Shown here: positions 8,965 to 17,673 of the stretch, piece by piece
Position numbering within the stretch: position 1 is the first letter of the stretch
How the letters are laid out: every line of letters starts with the position of its first letter
From: Bradyrhizobium sp. CCH5-F6
GTDB lineage: Bacteria; Pseudomonadota; Alphaproteobacteria; Rhizobiales; Xanthobacteraceae
Reading direction: 5' to 3'
DNA length: 64,000 nucleotides
NCBI RefSeq assembly: GCF_001556045.1
Contig: NZ_LSIC01000018.1
Location: 57,256 to 121,255, forward strand
Program-made: the position numbers and the translations under genes
The notes under the pieces: model-generated
The model's input: only the letters and a program-made list of their open reading frames with translations
The model's database searches: none
Told to the model about the DNA's origin: nothing

Positions 8965-8991
8965 AAAAAAAAGCGCCCGCAAGGGGCGCTT
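8965..8991 (-). terminator. Rho-independent terminator after the acyl-CoA ligase gene
   Basis: The 8-bp stem AAGCGCCC/GGGCGCTT (8971-8978, 8984-8991) is followed on the minus strand by a run of at least six T (complement of 8965-8970). It begins only four bases past the ligase stop codon, and it precedes the binding-protein gene, which therefore probably has its own promoter. Confidence 0.85.
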
Positions 8992-8994
8992 TGG

Positions 8995-10545
8995 TCAGGC
9001 ATTCGCGACCTTCTTGTCGACCTCGGAGGCGACCGAGAACTCCTTGCGTAGGGTCGGCTTGTGGATCTTGCCGGTGGCGTTGCGCGGCAGTGCCTCGACG
9101 AAGCTGATCTGACGCGGGCATTTGAAACGCGCGAGATTGGCCGCGCAATGGGCGAGGACCTCAGCCTCCGTCAGCTTTTGTCCCGGCTTGACCGCGATGA
9201 TGGCAAGGCCCACCTCGCCCCATTGCGGATCGGGAATGCCGATCACGGCAGCCTCCGCGATGGCCGTGAGCTGGTGCAGGACGTTCTCGACCTCGGCCGG
9301 GTAGACGTTCTCGCCGCCGGAGATGTACATGTCCTTCCAGCGATCGACGATGTAGTAGAAGCCTTCCTCGTCGACCCGGGTCGCATCGCCGGTGTGCAGC
9401 CAGCCGTCGGTGAAAGACGTCTTGTTCGCTTCCGGCCTGTTCCAGTAGCCCGGCGTGATGTTGGGGCCCTTGACCCAGAGCTCGCCGAGCTCGCCGACAT
9501 CGGCATCGCTGCCATCGGGGCGGACGATGCGCACTTCCGTGTGCAGCACCGGTTTCCCGGCCGACCCGGCCTTGCGCACGGCGTCTTCGCGGTCGAGCAC
9601 CAGCACGGCTGGCGACGTCTCGGTCATGCCGTAGCCCTGCTGAAGCGCAACGCCGCGTGCTTCCCAGACCTTGAGCAGCGGCACCGGCATCGGCGCGCCG
9701 CCGACACCGCCGACGATCAGCCGGCTGAGATCGGTCGTCGCGAAGGCCGGGTGCTGCGCCATGAACTGGTAGATCGCGGGTACGCCGAAGAACACGTTGA
9801 TCCCCTGCGCGGGATCGTTGATCAGGCCGAGCGCGGTGCCGGGATCGAAGGCGCGCATGATCATCACGGTGCCGCCGGCGTGCAGCACCGGATTGGTGTA
9901 GCAATTGAGTCCGCCGGTGTGGAACAGCGGCAGCACCGTGAGCAGCACCGAGGCCGGTCCGATGCAGGCGGGGCCGCCGAGATTGACGCAATTCCAGAAG
10001 GTCATGCCGTGGGTGATGGTCGCACCCTTCGGATGGCCCGTCGTGCCCGAGGTGTACATTACGGTGGAGACGTCATCGAGCGTGACTTCTTCGGCGCGGT
10101 CGAGCGGCTTCGCGGCAGCGATGCCGGCTTCGTAGGTGCCGCTCGGGCCGAGCAGCAGGCTGGTGGCAACGTTGCAGAGCTTTGCGACGGCGAGCGCCGT
10201 CTCGGCCAGATCTGTGTCGTGGATCATCACCTTCGGCGCACAGTCGGCAGTGATGAACTGGAGCTCGGGAACGGTGAGGCGCGTGTTCAGCGGCACGAAG
10301 ATGGCGCCGAGCCGGCCGCAGGCGAACTGCACCTCCAGCGTATCGGTCGTGTTCAGCGCCAGCACCGCGACACGATCGCCGCGCGAAACGTTGAGCGTGT
10401 GGCGCAGGAACGAGGCAAGGCGCGAGACGCGGGCGTCGAGCTGCGAGTAGCTGAAGCGGCGCTCGCTCGCGAGGTCGATCACCGCAACCTTGTTCGGCGT
10501 GCGGCGGCCATGATGGGCGATCCAATCGTAGTAACGAACGGCCAA
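8995..10545 (-). CDS. AMP-forming acyl-CoA synthetase (fatty-acid--CoA ligase family)
   Basis: This 516-residue ANL-superfamily enzyme has the P-loop YTSGTTGHPKG at 164-174 and the adenylate motifs GYGMTE and HTGD. The hinge region is DRWKDMYISGGENVYP and the C-terminal catalytic Lys lies in NATGKI. It should convert a carboxylic acid to acyl-CoA via acyl-AMP. The best start is a TTG (10543-10545): GGGAGGA lies five bases upstream and the protein then begins at the usual family position. It is divergent from an acyl-CoA dehydrogenase gene across 266 bp, so the two probably share a control region. The acyl substrate is unknown. Confidence 0.88.
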   Translation of the reverse strand: MAVRYYDWIAHHGRRTPNKVAVIDLASERRFSYSQLDARVSRLASFLRHTLNVSRGDRVAVLALNTTDTLEVQFACGRLGAIFVPLNTRLTVPELQFITADCAPKVMIHDTDLAETALAVAKLCNVATSLLLGPSGTYEAGIAAAKPLDRAEEVTLDDVSTVMYTSGTTGHPKGATITHGMTFWNCVNLGGPACIGPASVLLTVLPLFHTGGLNCYTNPVLHAGGTVMIMRAFDPGTALGLINDPAQGINVFFGVPAIYQFMAQHPAFATTDLSRLIVGGVGGAPMPVPLLKVWEARGVALQQGYGMTETSPAVLVLDREDAVRKAGSAGKPVLHTEVRIVRPDGSDADVGELGELWVKGPNITPGYWNRPEANKTSFTDGWLHTGDATRVDEEGFYYIVDRWKDMYISGGENVYPAEVENVLHQLTAIAEAAVIGIPDPQWGEVGLAIIAVKPGQKLTEAEVLAHCAANLARFKCPRQISFVEALPRNATGKIHKPTLRKEFSVASEVDKKVANA

Positions 10546-10811
10546 GAATTCCTCCCTCGGCGGTCGGTGCCGCCCTCCGTCTTGCTACCTGTGCGCGATG
10601 CCCGGCGTGGCGCTGGCGCCGGCCAGAGTCTGTGCAGCAACGTTTCTTTTGAGCCAGAGTTAGCCTGTGCGGGACGAAAATCGTCTTGCGTGGAGTTGCT
10701 AGGCCATAGGCTGCGGTGGAGCGGCTTCTGCGGGCAGCCACTCTGCGCAAGTGAATGGCAAATGTTCCAGCCATGGTGGACGAGCGAATCCGCCAACAGG
10801 GCGAGACTGCA

Positions 10812-11948
10812 ATGAAGAGCCCTTTCTATACCGCCGAGCACGACGCCTTCCGCGACGTCATGCGCCGTTTCGTCGAGAAGGAGATCACCCCGTTCGCCCA
10901 TGAGTGGGACGAGGCCGGTGAATTCCCGCGCGTGCTCTATCGCAAGGCGGCCGAGATCGGCCTTCTGGGGCTCGACTTTCCCGAGGAATATGGCGGGATC
11001 GCCGCCGACCAGTTCATGAAGATCGTCGCCAGCCAGGAGCTGGCGCGCGCCGGCGCCGGCGGCGTCAGTGCCAGCCTGATGAGCCACACCATCGGTTCGC
11101 CGCCGATCGCGCGCGCGGCTCGACCGGAGGTGAAGGCGCGCGTGCTGCCGCAAGTGCTGTCCGGCGAGAAGATCTCCGCGCTCGCGATCACAGAGCCGGG
11201 CGGCGGCTCCGACGTCGCAAACCTGAGCACCCGGGCGCGGCGTGACGGCGATCACTACGTCGTGAGCGGCGAGAAGACCTTCATCACCTCGGGCATGCGC
11301 GCCGATTATCTGACCGTGGCGGTGCGCACCGGTGGCGAGGGCGCCGGCGGCGTCAGCCTGCTGCTGATCGAAGGCGACACGCCCGGCCTGTCGCGGACGA
11401 AGCTGAAGAAGATGGGCTGGTGGGCCTCCGACACCGCGACGCTGCATTTCGACGAATGCCGCGTCCCGGCCGAAAACCTGATCGGCGAGGAAGGCCAGGG
11501 TTTCAAGATCATCATGCAGAACTTCAACAGCGAGCGCATGGGCATGGCGGCGAGCTGTACCGCCTTTGCGCGAGTCTGCCTCGACGAGGCGATTGCTTAC
11601 GCGAAAGAGCGCAAGACCTTCGGCAAGCCACTGGCCCAGCATCAGGTGATTCGCCACAAGATCGTCGATATGGCACAGAAGGTCGCGGCCTCGCAGGCGA
11701 TGCTGGAGATGCTGGCCTGGCGGCTCGAGCAGGGCGAAAGCCCGGTGGCGGAAATCTGCATGATGAAGAACCAGGCGACGCAGACCATGGCCTTCTGCGC
11801 CTCGGAAGCCGTGCAGATCTTCGGCGGCGCCGGATTCATGCGCGGCATCAAGGCCGAGCGCATCTACCGCGAGGTCAAGGTCAACGCCATCGGCGGCGGC
11901 ACCGAGGAGATCATGAAGGATCTGGCGTCGAGGCAGATGGGGTTGTGA
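10812..11948 (+). CDS. Acyl-CoA dehydrogenase
   Basis: This 378-residue FAD enzyme introduces the alpha,beta double bond into an acyl-CoA. Landmarks are ITEPGGGSD (substrate/flavin loop), FGKPLAQHQ, and GGGTEEIM near the end. The MCAD-type catalytic Glu (YEGT) is replaced by Gly. A Glu in FNSERMGMA sits where isovaleryl-CoA and long-chain dehydrogenases carry their base, so that residue is the likely catalyst. An in-frame ATG at 10755 would add 19 residues not typical of the family; the ATG at 10812 with AGGG upstream is preferred. It is the first gene of an acyl-CoA dehydrogenase/GST series. Confidence 0.88.
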   Translation: MKSPFYTAEHDAFRDVMRRFVEKEITPFAHEWDEAGEFPRVLYRKAAEIGLLGLDFPEEYGGIAADQFMKIVASQELARAGAGGVSASLMSHTIGSPPIARAARPEVKARVLPQVLSGEKISALAITEPGGGSDVANLSTRARRDGDHYVVSGEKTFITSGMRADYLTVAVRTGGEGAGGVSLLLIEGDTPGLSRTKLKKMGWWASDTATLHFDECRVPAENLIGEEGQGFKIIMQNFNSERMGMAASCTAFARVCLDEAIAYAKERKTFGKPLAQHQVIRHKIVDMAQKVAASQAMLEMLAWRLEQGESPVAEICMMKNQATQTMAFCASEAVQIFGGAGFMRGIKAERIYREVKVNAIGGGTEEIMKDLASRQMGL

Positions 11949-11956
11949 CGGACACC

Positions 11957-12057
11957 GTCATTCCGGGGCGGCGCGTAGCGCCGAACCCGGAATCCATCGA
12001 GCCGCAGATGTCGTAGAAGAATGGATTCCGTGTTTGCGCCTCGCGCCCCGGAATGAC
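11957..12057. repeat. Intergenic palindromic repeat, GTCATTCCGGGG family
   Basis: Terminal arms GTCATTCCGGGGCG and CGCCCCGGAATGAC are inverted. Internal matching halves GGAATCCAT and ATGGATTCC form a second stem. The same family occurs at 59688-59793, and a diverged form at 13898-13974. It fills the gap between two acyl-CoA dehydrogenase genes. Confidence 0.8.
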
Positions 12058-12068
12058 GAGAGGATAAA

Positions 12069-13232
12069 ATGCTGTTTACCACCGACCACGACGATATCCG
12101 CCGATCCCTGCAGAAATTCATCGCCAACGAGATCAATCCTCATGTCGATGAATGGGAGAAGGCCGACATCTTTCCGGCGCACGAGCTGTTCAAGAAGATG
12201 GGCAATCTCGGCTTCCTCGGGCTGAACAAGCCGGTCGAGTTCGGCGGCTCCGGCCTCGACTACTCTTACGCGCTGATGATGGCGGAGGAGCTGGGCGCGA
12301 TCACCTGCGGCGGCGTGCCGATGGCGATCGGGGTGCAGACCGACATGGCAACGCCCGCGCTGGCACGATTCGGCTCGGACGAGGTGCGGCGCGAGTTTCT
12401 GGCGCCCTCGATTGCCGGAGATTACGTCGCCTGCATCGGCGTCTCCGAGCCCGGCGCCGGCTCTGACGTCGCCTCGATCAAGACCCAGGCGCGCTCTGAC
12501 GGCGACGACTACGTCATCAACGGCGGCAAGATGTGGATCACCAACGGCACGCAGGCCGACTGGATCTGCCTGCTCGCCAACACCGGCGACGGGCCGGTTC
12601 ATCGCAACAAGTCGCTGATCTGCGTGCCCATGAAGAGCAAGGGCGTCACCGTCGCCCGCAAGCTCGACAAGATGGGCATGCGCTCGTCCGACACCGCGCA
12701 GATCTTCTTCGACAATGTCCGCGTGCCCAAGCGCAACCGCATCGGCGAGGAGGGCAAGGGCTTCACCTACCAGATGATCCAGTTCCAGGAGGAGCGGCTG
12801 TGGGGCGCGGCCGCCTGCCTCAAGTCGCACGAATACATCATCAACGAGACCATCACATACACCCGCAACCGCAAGGCCTTTGGCCAGAGCATCCTCGACA
12901 ATCAGGTCGTGCACTTCAAGCTGGCGGAGATGCAGACCGAGGTCGAGCTGCTGCGCGCGCTGATCTATCGTGCCGCCGAGCAGCTGGTGGCGGGCGAGGA
13001 CGTGACCAGGCTGGCGACCATGGCCAAGCTGAAGGCCGGCCGCCTCGGCCGCGAACTCACCGACGCCTGCTTGCAATATTGGGGCGGAATGGGCTTTACC
13101 AACGAGACGCCGGTCAGCCGTGCCTATCGCGACAGCCGCCTGACCTCGATCGGTGGCGGTGCCGACGAGGTCATGCTGATGGTCCTGTGCAAGATGATGG
13201 GCACGTTGCCCGGCAGCAAAGGGAGTGCTTGA
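12069..13232 (+). CDS. Acyl-CoA dehydrogenase
   Basis: This 387-residue enzyme is a paralogue of the preceding dehydrogenase. It has VSEPGAGSDVAS, KMWITNGTQADW, NRKAFGQSI and GGGADEVM. As in its neighbour, Gly occupies the MCAD catalytic-Glu position, and the candidate base is the Glu in FQEERLWGA. Two dehydrogenases in one operon suggest two oxidation steps or two chain types within one pathway. Its stop codon overlaps the start of the GST-like gene (TGATG), implying translational coupling. Confidence 0.88.
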   Translation: MLFTTDHDDIRRSLQKFIANEINPHVDEWEKADIFPAHELFKKMGNLGFLGLNKPVEFGGSGLDYSYALMMAEELGAITCGGVPMAIGVQTDMATPALARFGSDEVRREFLAPSIAGDYVACIGVSEPGAGSDVASIKTQARSDGDDYVINGGKMWITNGTQADWICLLANTGDGPVHRNKSLICVPMKSKGVTVARKLDKMGMRSSDTAQIFFDNVRVPKRNRIGEEGKGFTYQMIQFQEERLWGAAACLKSHEYIINETITYTRNRKAFGQSILDNQVVHFKLAEMQTEVELLRALIYRAAEQLVAGEDVTRLATMAKLKAGRLGRELTDACLQYWGGMGFTNETPVSRAYRDSRLTSIGGGADEVMLMVLCKMMGTLPGSKGSA

Positions 13233-13888
13233 TGATCACGCTCTATCACTGCGACGCCGCGCGCTCGTTTCGTCCGCTCTGGATGCTGGAAGAGATGGGG
13301 CTGCCCTACGAGCTGAAGATGCTGCCGTTCCCGCCGCGCGTCTTCGCCAAAGAGTATCTCGCGATCAATCCGCTGGGCACGATTCCCTTCATGGTCGACG
13401 GCGAGACGAAGATGACCGAATCCTCCGGCATCTGCCACTATCTCGGCGTCAAATACGGCCCGACGCCGTTGATGGTCGGACCGGAGGATCCAGCCTATGG
13501 CGCCTTCCTGAACTGGATGTATTTCAGCGACGCCACGTTAACCTTCCCACAGACGCTGGTTCTCCGATACACCCAGCTCGAACCGGAGGAGCGCCGCAAC
13601 CCGCAGGTAGCTACCGACTACGCAAAATGGTTCTTGGGAAGACTGCGCGCCGTCGAGGCAGCCACGGCGAATGCCGAAACTTTGTGCGCGGGCCGCTTCA
13701 CCGCCGCTGACATTGTCATCGGATATGCGCTTCGTCTGGCCAGCAACATCGGGCTCGCCAAGGATTTCGGGCCAAATGTCGCAGCCTATTGGGCTCGCCT
13801 GCAGCAGCGCGACGGTTTCAAGCGTGCAGTTGCTGCGGAACAGAAGGCCGGTGCCGAGCAGAATGTTGCGCCGAGGGCGAGGGCGTAA
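13232..13888 (+). CDS. Glutathione S-transferase family protein
   Basis: This 218-residue protein has an N-terminal thioredoxin-like domain (1-80: YHCDAARSFRPLWMLEEMGL, then NPLGTIPFM with the cis-Pro, then TESSGICHYL) and a helical C-terminal domain (about 90-205). The N-terminal Ser in AARSFR is a candidate glutathione-activating residue. The start ATG overlaps the upstream stop codon, so it is co-translated with an acyl-CoA dehydrogenase. The position suggests a role in the same catabolic route, such as isomerisation or removal of a glutathione adduct. The actual reaction cannot be read from the sequence. Confidence 0.8.
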   Translation: MITLYHCDAARSFRPLWMLEEMGLPYELKMLPFPPRVFAKEYLAINPLGTIPFMVDGETKMTESSGICHYLGVKYGPTPLMVGPEDPAYGAFLNWMYFSDATLTFPQTLVLRYTQLEPEERRNPQVATDYAKWFLGRLRAVEAATANAETLCAGRFTAADIVIGYALRLASNIGLAKDFGPNVAAYWARLQQRDGFKRAVAAEQKAGAEQNVAPRARA

Positions 13889-13897
13889 GTTTCCGCC

Positions 13898-13974
13898 TTC
13901 CGGGGCGATGCGCAGCATCGAGCCCGGAATCTCGAAGTTCCGGGCTCGGTCCTGCGGACCGCCACGGAACGACG
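13898..13974. repeat. Intergenic palindromic repeat (CCCGGAATCTCGAAGTTCCGGG core)
   Basis: GAGCCCGGAA and TTCCGGGCTC form a perfect central stem, with shorter GGGCGATGC/GCATCG and GTCCTGCGGAC hairpins on the flanks. It is a diverged relative of the GTCATTCCGGGG family and lies between the GST-like gene and the AraC gene. Confidence 0.65.
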
Positions 13975-13987
13975 ATGCATGTTTCCA

Positions 13988-14014
13988 TGACAGCGCTATC
14001 CTGTCGTGACAGCG
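13988..14014. promoter_or_regulatory. Direct repeat TGACAGCG x2 upstream of the AraC gene
   Basis: TGACAGCG occurs at 13988-13995 and again at 14007-14014, 19 bases apart (about two helical turns) and 65-90 bases before the AraC-type start codon. Spaced direct repeats are the usual shape of an AraC-family binding site. With only eight bases repeated, chance is not excluded. Confidence 0.3.
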
Positions 14015-14078
14015 GCCAAATTTCCGCTAAGGTGACCTCCGTCCGCAGCGGCCAGAGAGCCGCGCGAGGAGGACCCCA

Positions 14079-14879
14079 ATGGAAGATAAAGGTCGCGAAT
14101 CCGACCATCTGATGCTGATCACGCCGGAGCGGGTATTTTATGCGGGCCTGCTGGGCCGGCCCCGCAAGCGGACCCCCGGTTGCTGCCATGTCTATGTCGC
14201 GGTGAAGGGCAGCCTGCATCTGACGATCGACGACGTCCAGACGTCGGACGAATTGATCGTCACCCTGCCGAACCAGCGGCACACCATCGCCAGCGACTAT
14301 CGCACTGTGATCAGCGTGACGCTGGAGCCGGAAAGCATGCCGGATGGCGTGATCGAAGCACTGGCCGAGCGGCTCCGGGGGCCGGACAAGGCCGCCTACG
14401 CCCGCAAGATCCTTGCCGCCTACGCGCTGCTGCGCCAGCGCCGCTACGGCGACATCACCACCGCCGAATTCGACGAGATGTGTTTTGGCGAGGCCCTGCC
14501 GCGCCGCGTGCTCGATCCGCGCGTGATGCGTGCGGTTGCGCGCATTGAGCGCTTCTCCGGCGAGCCGGTGACCGCCGATACCTGCGCCGCCGAGGCTGGA
14601 CTCTCGGCCTCGCGCTTCCTGCACCTCTTCAAGGAGGAGACCGGCATCTCGTTCCGCTCGTTCCGTGCCTGGAAGCGTGCGCGGCACCTGCTGCACTTCG
14701 CCAACCAGGATCTCAATCTCGCCCATCTCGCGCAAGACATCGGCTATCCCGACTCGACCCATTTCAGCCATTCGATCCGGCGCTTTTACGGCTTGAAGCC
14801 GCGCGCGATCTTCGTCGGCTCGCGCGATCTGGCGATCTATCGCAGCACCGAGACGGTGCGGCTCGCAGAGGCGAGTTGA
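14079..14879 (+). CDS. AraC-family transcriptional regulator
   Basis: This 266-residue protein has an N-terminal sensing domain with cupin-like features (about 10-150) and a C-terminal double helix-turn-helix (about 165-255). The HTH region has SASRFLHLFKEETG, RARHLL and DIGYPDSTHFSHSIRRFYG, the classic AraC signature. GAGGAGGA precedes the ATG. It lies between the dehydrogenase/GST genes and the BKACE/carboxylase genes, all on the plus strand. It is therefore the obvious candidate to sense a pathway intermediate and switch on this cluster. Confidence 0.88.
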   Translation: MEDKGRESDHLMLITPERVFYAGLLGRPRKRTPGCCHVYVAVKGSLHLTIDDVQTSDELIVTLPNQRHTIASDYRTVISVTLEPESMPDGVIEALAERLRGPDKAAYARKILAAYALLRQRRYGDITTAEFDEMCFGEALPRRVLDPRVMRAVARIERFSGEPVTADTCAAEAGLSASRFLHLFKEETGISFRSFRAWKRARHLLHFANQDLNLAHLAQDIGYPDSTHFSHSIRRFYGLKPRAIFVGSRDLAIYRSTETVRLAEAS

Positions 14880-14886
14880 TCGGTTT

Positions 14887-14976
14887 GTAGGGTGGATTAG
14901 CCGAAGGCGTAATCCACCTCTTTGGTTTTCGCGGCGACAGAAGTGGTGGGTTACGCCTTCGGCTAACCCACCCTAC
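14887..14976. repeat. Intergenic palindromic repeat, TAGGGTGG(A/G)TTAGCCGAAGGCGTAA family
   Basis: The two arms, about 30 bases each, are nearly perfect inverted copies around a short centre. It directly follows the AraC stop codon, and the transcript would form a long hairpin that could act as a terminator or RNA-end stabiliser. Confidence 0.85.
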
Positions 14977-15075
14977 GAATTCGTCGTTTTTTCCAGCTTC
15001 TCCGCGCAAGAAGCCGCATGCCACCCACCCCATGATCGCAAGCGTTGAATTCTCAACGTGCGAGACATTATTGGC

Positions 15076-15942
15076 ATGAGCGACAAGGCCGTCATCACCT
15101 GCGCGCTGAACGGCGTGCTCACCGACCCGAAGCAGCACAACGTGCCTGTGACGCCCGAGCAGATGGCGCGCGAGGCCAAGGCTGCATTCGACGCCGGCGC
15201 GTCCATCATGCACATCCATCTGCGCCAGCAGGCGCCGGGCAAGGGGCATCTGCCGTCCTGGGAGGTCGCTGTCAGCAAGGAAATTCAGCAAGCGATCCGC
15301 GAGGCGTGCCCGGGCGTGATCATCAACCATACTTCGGGGGTCTCCGGCCCGAACTACAGTGGCGCGCTCGATTGCATCCGCGAGACCAGGCCGGAGATCG
15401 CCGCCTGCAATGCCGGCTCACTGAATTACCTGAAAGTGAAGGCCGACAACACCTGGGCCTGGCCGCCGATGATGTTCGACAATGCGGTCGAGAAGGTGAA
15501 TGACTATCTCGACGTCATGAACGCGGTCGGCACCATCCCCGAGTTCGAATGCTTCGATGTCGGCATCGTCCGCTGCGTCGGCATGTATCGCCAGGTCGGC
15601 ATGTACAACGGCCCGCTCGAGTATAATTTCGTGATGGGCGTCGCCTCCGGCATGCCTGCTGATCCCGAGCTGTTGCCGATCCTGATCAAGCTGAAGCGCC
15701 CCGAGGCGCATTTCCAGGTCACCGCGATCGGCCGCGAGGAGATCTGGCCGCTGCACCAGCGCTGCGCCGAACTCGGCGGCCATTTGCGCACCGGCCTCGA
15801 GGACACCTTCTATCTCGCCGACGGCACGAAGGTGACCTCGAACGGCCAGTTGATCGAAGCCATCGCCGCCTGCGCGCGGCGTGCCGGCCGCGACATCGCG
15901 AGCCCCGCCGAGGCGCGGAAGATCTTTGGGACGAACAGGTAA
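15076..15942 (+). CDS. BKACE family protein (3-keto-5-aminohexanoate cleavage enzyme-like)
   Basis: This 288-residue TIM-barrel protein begins VITCALNGVLTDP and carries the metal-binding HIH motif (MHIHLR) and NHTSG. BKACE enzymes use Zn and acetyl-CoA to cleave a beta-keto acid, giving acetoacetate and a new acyl-CoA; substrates vary widely across the family. A GTG at 15058 is in frame, but the ATG at 15076 gives the usual N-terminus. Its neighbours are acyl-CoA dehydrogenases upstream and an acyl-CoA carboxylase downstream. This suggests that the beta-keto acid cleaved here is not the lysine-fermentation substrate. Confidence 0.88.
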   Translation: MSDKAVITCALNGVLTDPKQHNVPVTPEQMAREAKAAFDAGASIMHIHLRQQAPGKGHLPSWEVAVSKEIQQAIREACPGVIINHTSGVSGPNYSGALDCIRETRPEIAACNAGSLNYLKVKADNTWAWPPMMFDNAVEKVNDYLDVMNAVGTIPEFECFDVGIVRCVGMYRQVGMYNGPLEYNFVMGVASGMPADPELLPILIKLKRPEAHFQVTAIGREEIWPLHQRCAELGGHLRTGLEDTFYLADGTKVTSNGQLIEAIAACARRAGRDIASPAEARKIFGTNR

Positions 15943-15957
15943 GGTATCGCCTCACCC

Positions 15958-16041
15958 GTCATTGCGAGCGAAGCGAAGCAATCCTGAATCTCTCCTCGGA
16001 TGCAGTCTGGATTGCTTCGTCGCTTCGCTCCGGGCAATGAC
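15958..16041. repeat. Intergenic palindromic repeat, GTCATTGCGAGCGAAGCGAAGCAAT family
   Basis: The left arm GTCATTGCGAGCGAAGCGAA pairs with the right arm ending CGCTTCGCTCCGGGCAATGAC. A second copy of the family is at 57119-57198. It occupies most of the gap between the BKACE and carboxylase genes and ends about 15 bases before the carboxylase start. Confidence 0.85.
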
Positions 16042-16056
16042 GAGCAGGGTCAAGTC

Positions 16057-17673
16057 ATGTCTCTCATCGAAAACACCGTTTCCCCCGGCAGCGCCGCCTA
16101 CCAGGCCAACCGCGATGGCATGCTCGCGCTGATCGACCGCATGCGCGCGCTGGAAGAGCGCACACGGGCAGCGTCGGCCGCAGCCAAGGACCGCTTCCAC
16201 AAGCGCGGACAGTTGCTGCCGCGTGAGCGCGTCGCGCTGGTGCTCGATCCCGGTGCGCCCTTCATCGAGCTGTCGACGCTCGCGGGCTACATGTTCGACG
16301 TGCCCGATGCGGCCAAGAGCGTGCCGGGCGGCGGCGTCATCGCCGGCATCGGTTTCGTCTCGGGCGTGCGCTGCATGGTCAGCGCCAACGACGCCGGCAT
16401 CGATGCCGGCGCGCTCCAGCCTTATGGCCTCGACAAGACGCTGCGGGTGCAGGAGCTCGCACTGGAGAACAAGCTGCCTTACGTCCAGCTGGTCGAAAGC
16501 GCCGGAGCCAATCTGCTGCGCTACCGTGTCGAGGATTTTGTTCGCGGCGGCAACATCTTCCGCAACCTCGCGCGATTGTCAGCAGCGGGCCTGCCGGTCG
16601 TCACGGTCACGCACGGCTCGTCCACCGCAGGCGGTGCCTATCAGACCGGTCTCTCCGACTACATCGTCATGGTCCGTGGCCGCACCCGCGCCTTCCTCGC
16701 CGGGCCGCCGCTGCTGAAGGCCGCGACCGGCGAGATCGCGACCGAGGAGGAGCTCGGCGGCGCCGAGATGCACACGCAGGTCTCCGGCCTCGGCGACTAT
16801 CTCGCCGAGGACGATCGTGACGCGCTGCGCATCGCCCGCGAGATCATGGCCGCGCTGGAATGGGAGCGGCCGGGCCGGGCGGCTCCCGAGTTCAAGCCGC
16901 CGCGCTACGACCAGGACGAGCTGCTCGGCATCATGCCGATGGACCACAAGCGCCCGGTCGACATGAAGCAGGTGATCGCGCGCATCATCGACGATTCCGA
17001 TTTCACCGAAATGGCGCCGAACTACGGGCCCGCCACCGTCTGCGGCCATGCCCGCATCGAAGGGCAGGCCATCGGCATCATCACCAACAACGGGCCGCTC
17101 GATCCCGCCGGCGCCAACAAGGCGACGCATTTCATCCAGGCCTGCTGCCAGACCCGCACGCCGTTGCTCTACCTGAACAACACCACCGGCTACATGGTCG
17201 GCAAATCCTACGAAGAGGCCGGCATGATCAAGCACGGCTCGAAGATGATCCAGGCGGTCACTTCGGCCACGGTGCCGCAGATCACGATCTATTGCGGCGC
17301 CTCCTTCGGCGCCGGCAATTACGGCATGTGCGGGCGCGGCTTCCATCCGCGCTTCTGCTTCTCCTGGCCCAATGCCAGGACCGCGGTGATGGGCGGCGAG
17401 CAGGCGGCCGAGACCATGGCGATCGTGACGGAAGCCGCCGCTGCGCGCCGCGGCAAGCCGATCGAGAAGGACAAGCTCGAGGCCATGAAGGCGCAGATCG
17501 TCGGCGTGTTCGACGGCCAGATGGACGTGTTCTCGACCAGCGCGCGCGTGCTCGACGATGGCGTGATCGACCCACGTGACACCCGCGCGGTGCTGTCCGA
17601 GGTGCTCGCGATCTGCCGCGAGGGCGATGCGCGCGCACCCCAGCGCATGCAGTTCTCGGTGGCCCGGCCATGA
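16057..17673 (+). CDS. Acyl-CoA carboxylase, carboxyltransferase (beta) subunit
   Basis: This 538-residue protein has both crotonase-like halves of a biotin-dependent carboxyltransferase (N half about 30-270, C half about 290-530). Signatures include HGSSTAGGAYQTG, AGPPLLKAATGE, NNTTGYMVG and GASFGAGNYGMCGRGF. Enzymes of this size and motif set are acyl-CoA carboxylases such as methylcrotonyl-, geranyl- or propionyl-CoA carboxylase. The ATG at 16057 starts just beyond a repeat; an earlier in-frame ATG would read through the repeat and is rejected. The stop overlaps the alpha-subunit start by four bases. Confidence 0.9.
   Translation: MSLIENTVSPGSAAYQANRDGMLALIDRMRALEERTRAASAAAKDRFHKRGQLLPRERVALVLDPGAPFIELSTLAGYMFDVPDAAKSVPGGGVIAGIGFVSGVRCMVSANDAGIDAGALQPYGLDKTLRVQELALENKLPYVQLVESAGANLLRYRVEDFVRGGNIFRNLARLSAAGLPVVTVTHGSSTAGGAYQTGLSDYIVMVRGRTRAFLAGPPLLKAATGEIATEEELGGAEMHTQVSGLGDYLAEDDRDALRIAREIMAALEWERPGRAAPEFKPPRYDQDELLGIMPMDHKRPVDMKQVIARIIDDSDFTEMAPNYGPATVCGHARIEGQAIGIITNNGPLDPAGANKATHFIQACCQTRTPLLYLNNTTGYMVGKSYEEAGMIKHGSKMIQAVTSATVPQITIYCGASFGAGNYGMCGRGFHPRFCFSWPNARTAVMGGEQAAETMAIVTEAAAARRGKPIEKDKLEAMKAQIVGVFDGQMDVFSTSARVLDDGVIDPRDTRAVLSEVLAICREGDARAPQRMQFSVARP

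Noticed and set aside
12533..13231. A frame that would extend the GST-like gene upstream
   Set aside because: It lies within the acyl-CoA dehydrogenase in another frame. The GST start at 13232 gives the correct thioredoxin-fold N-terminus.
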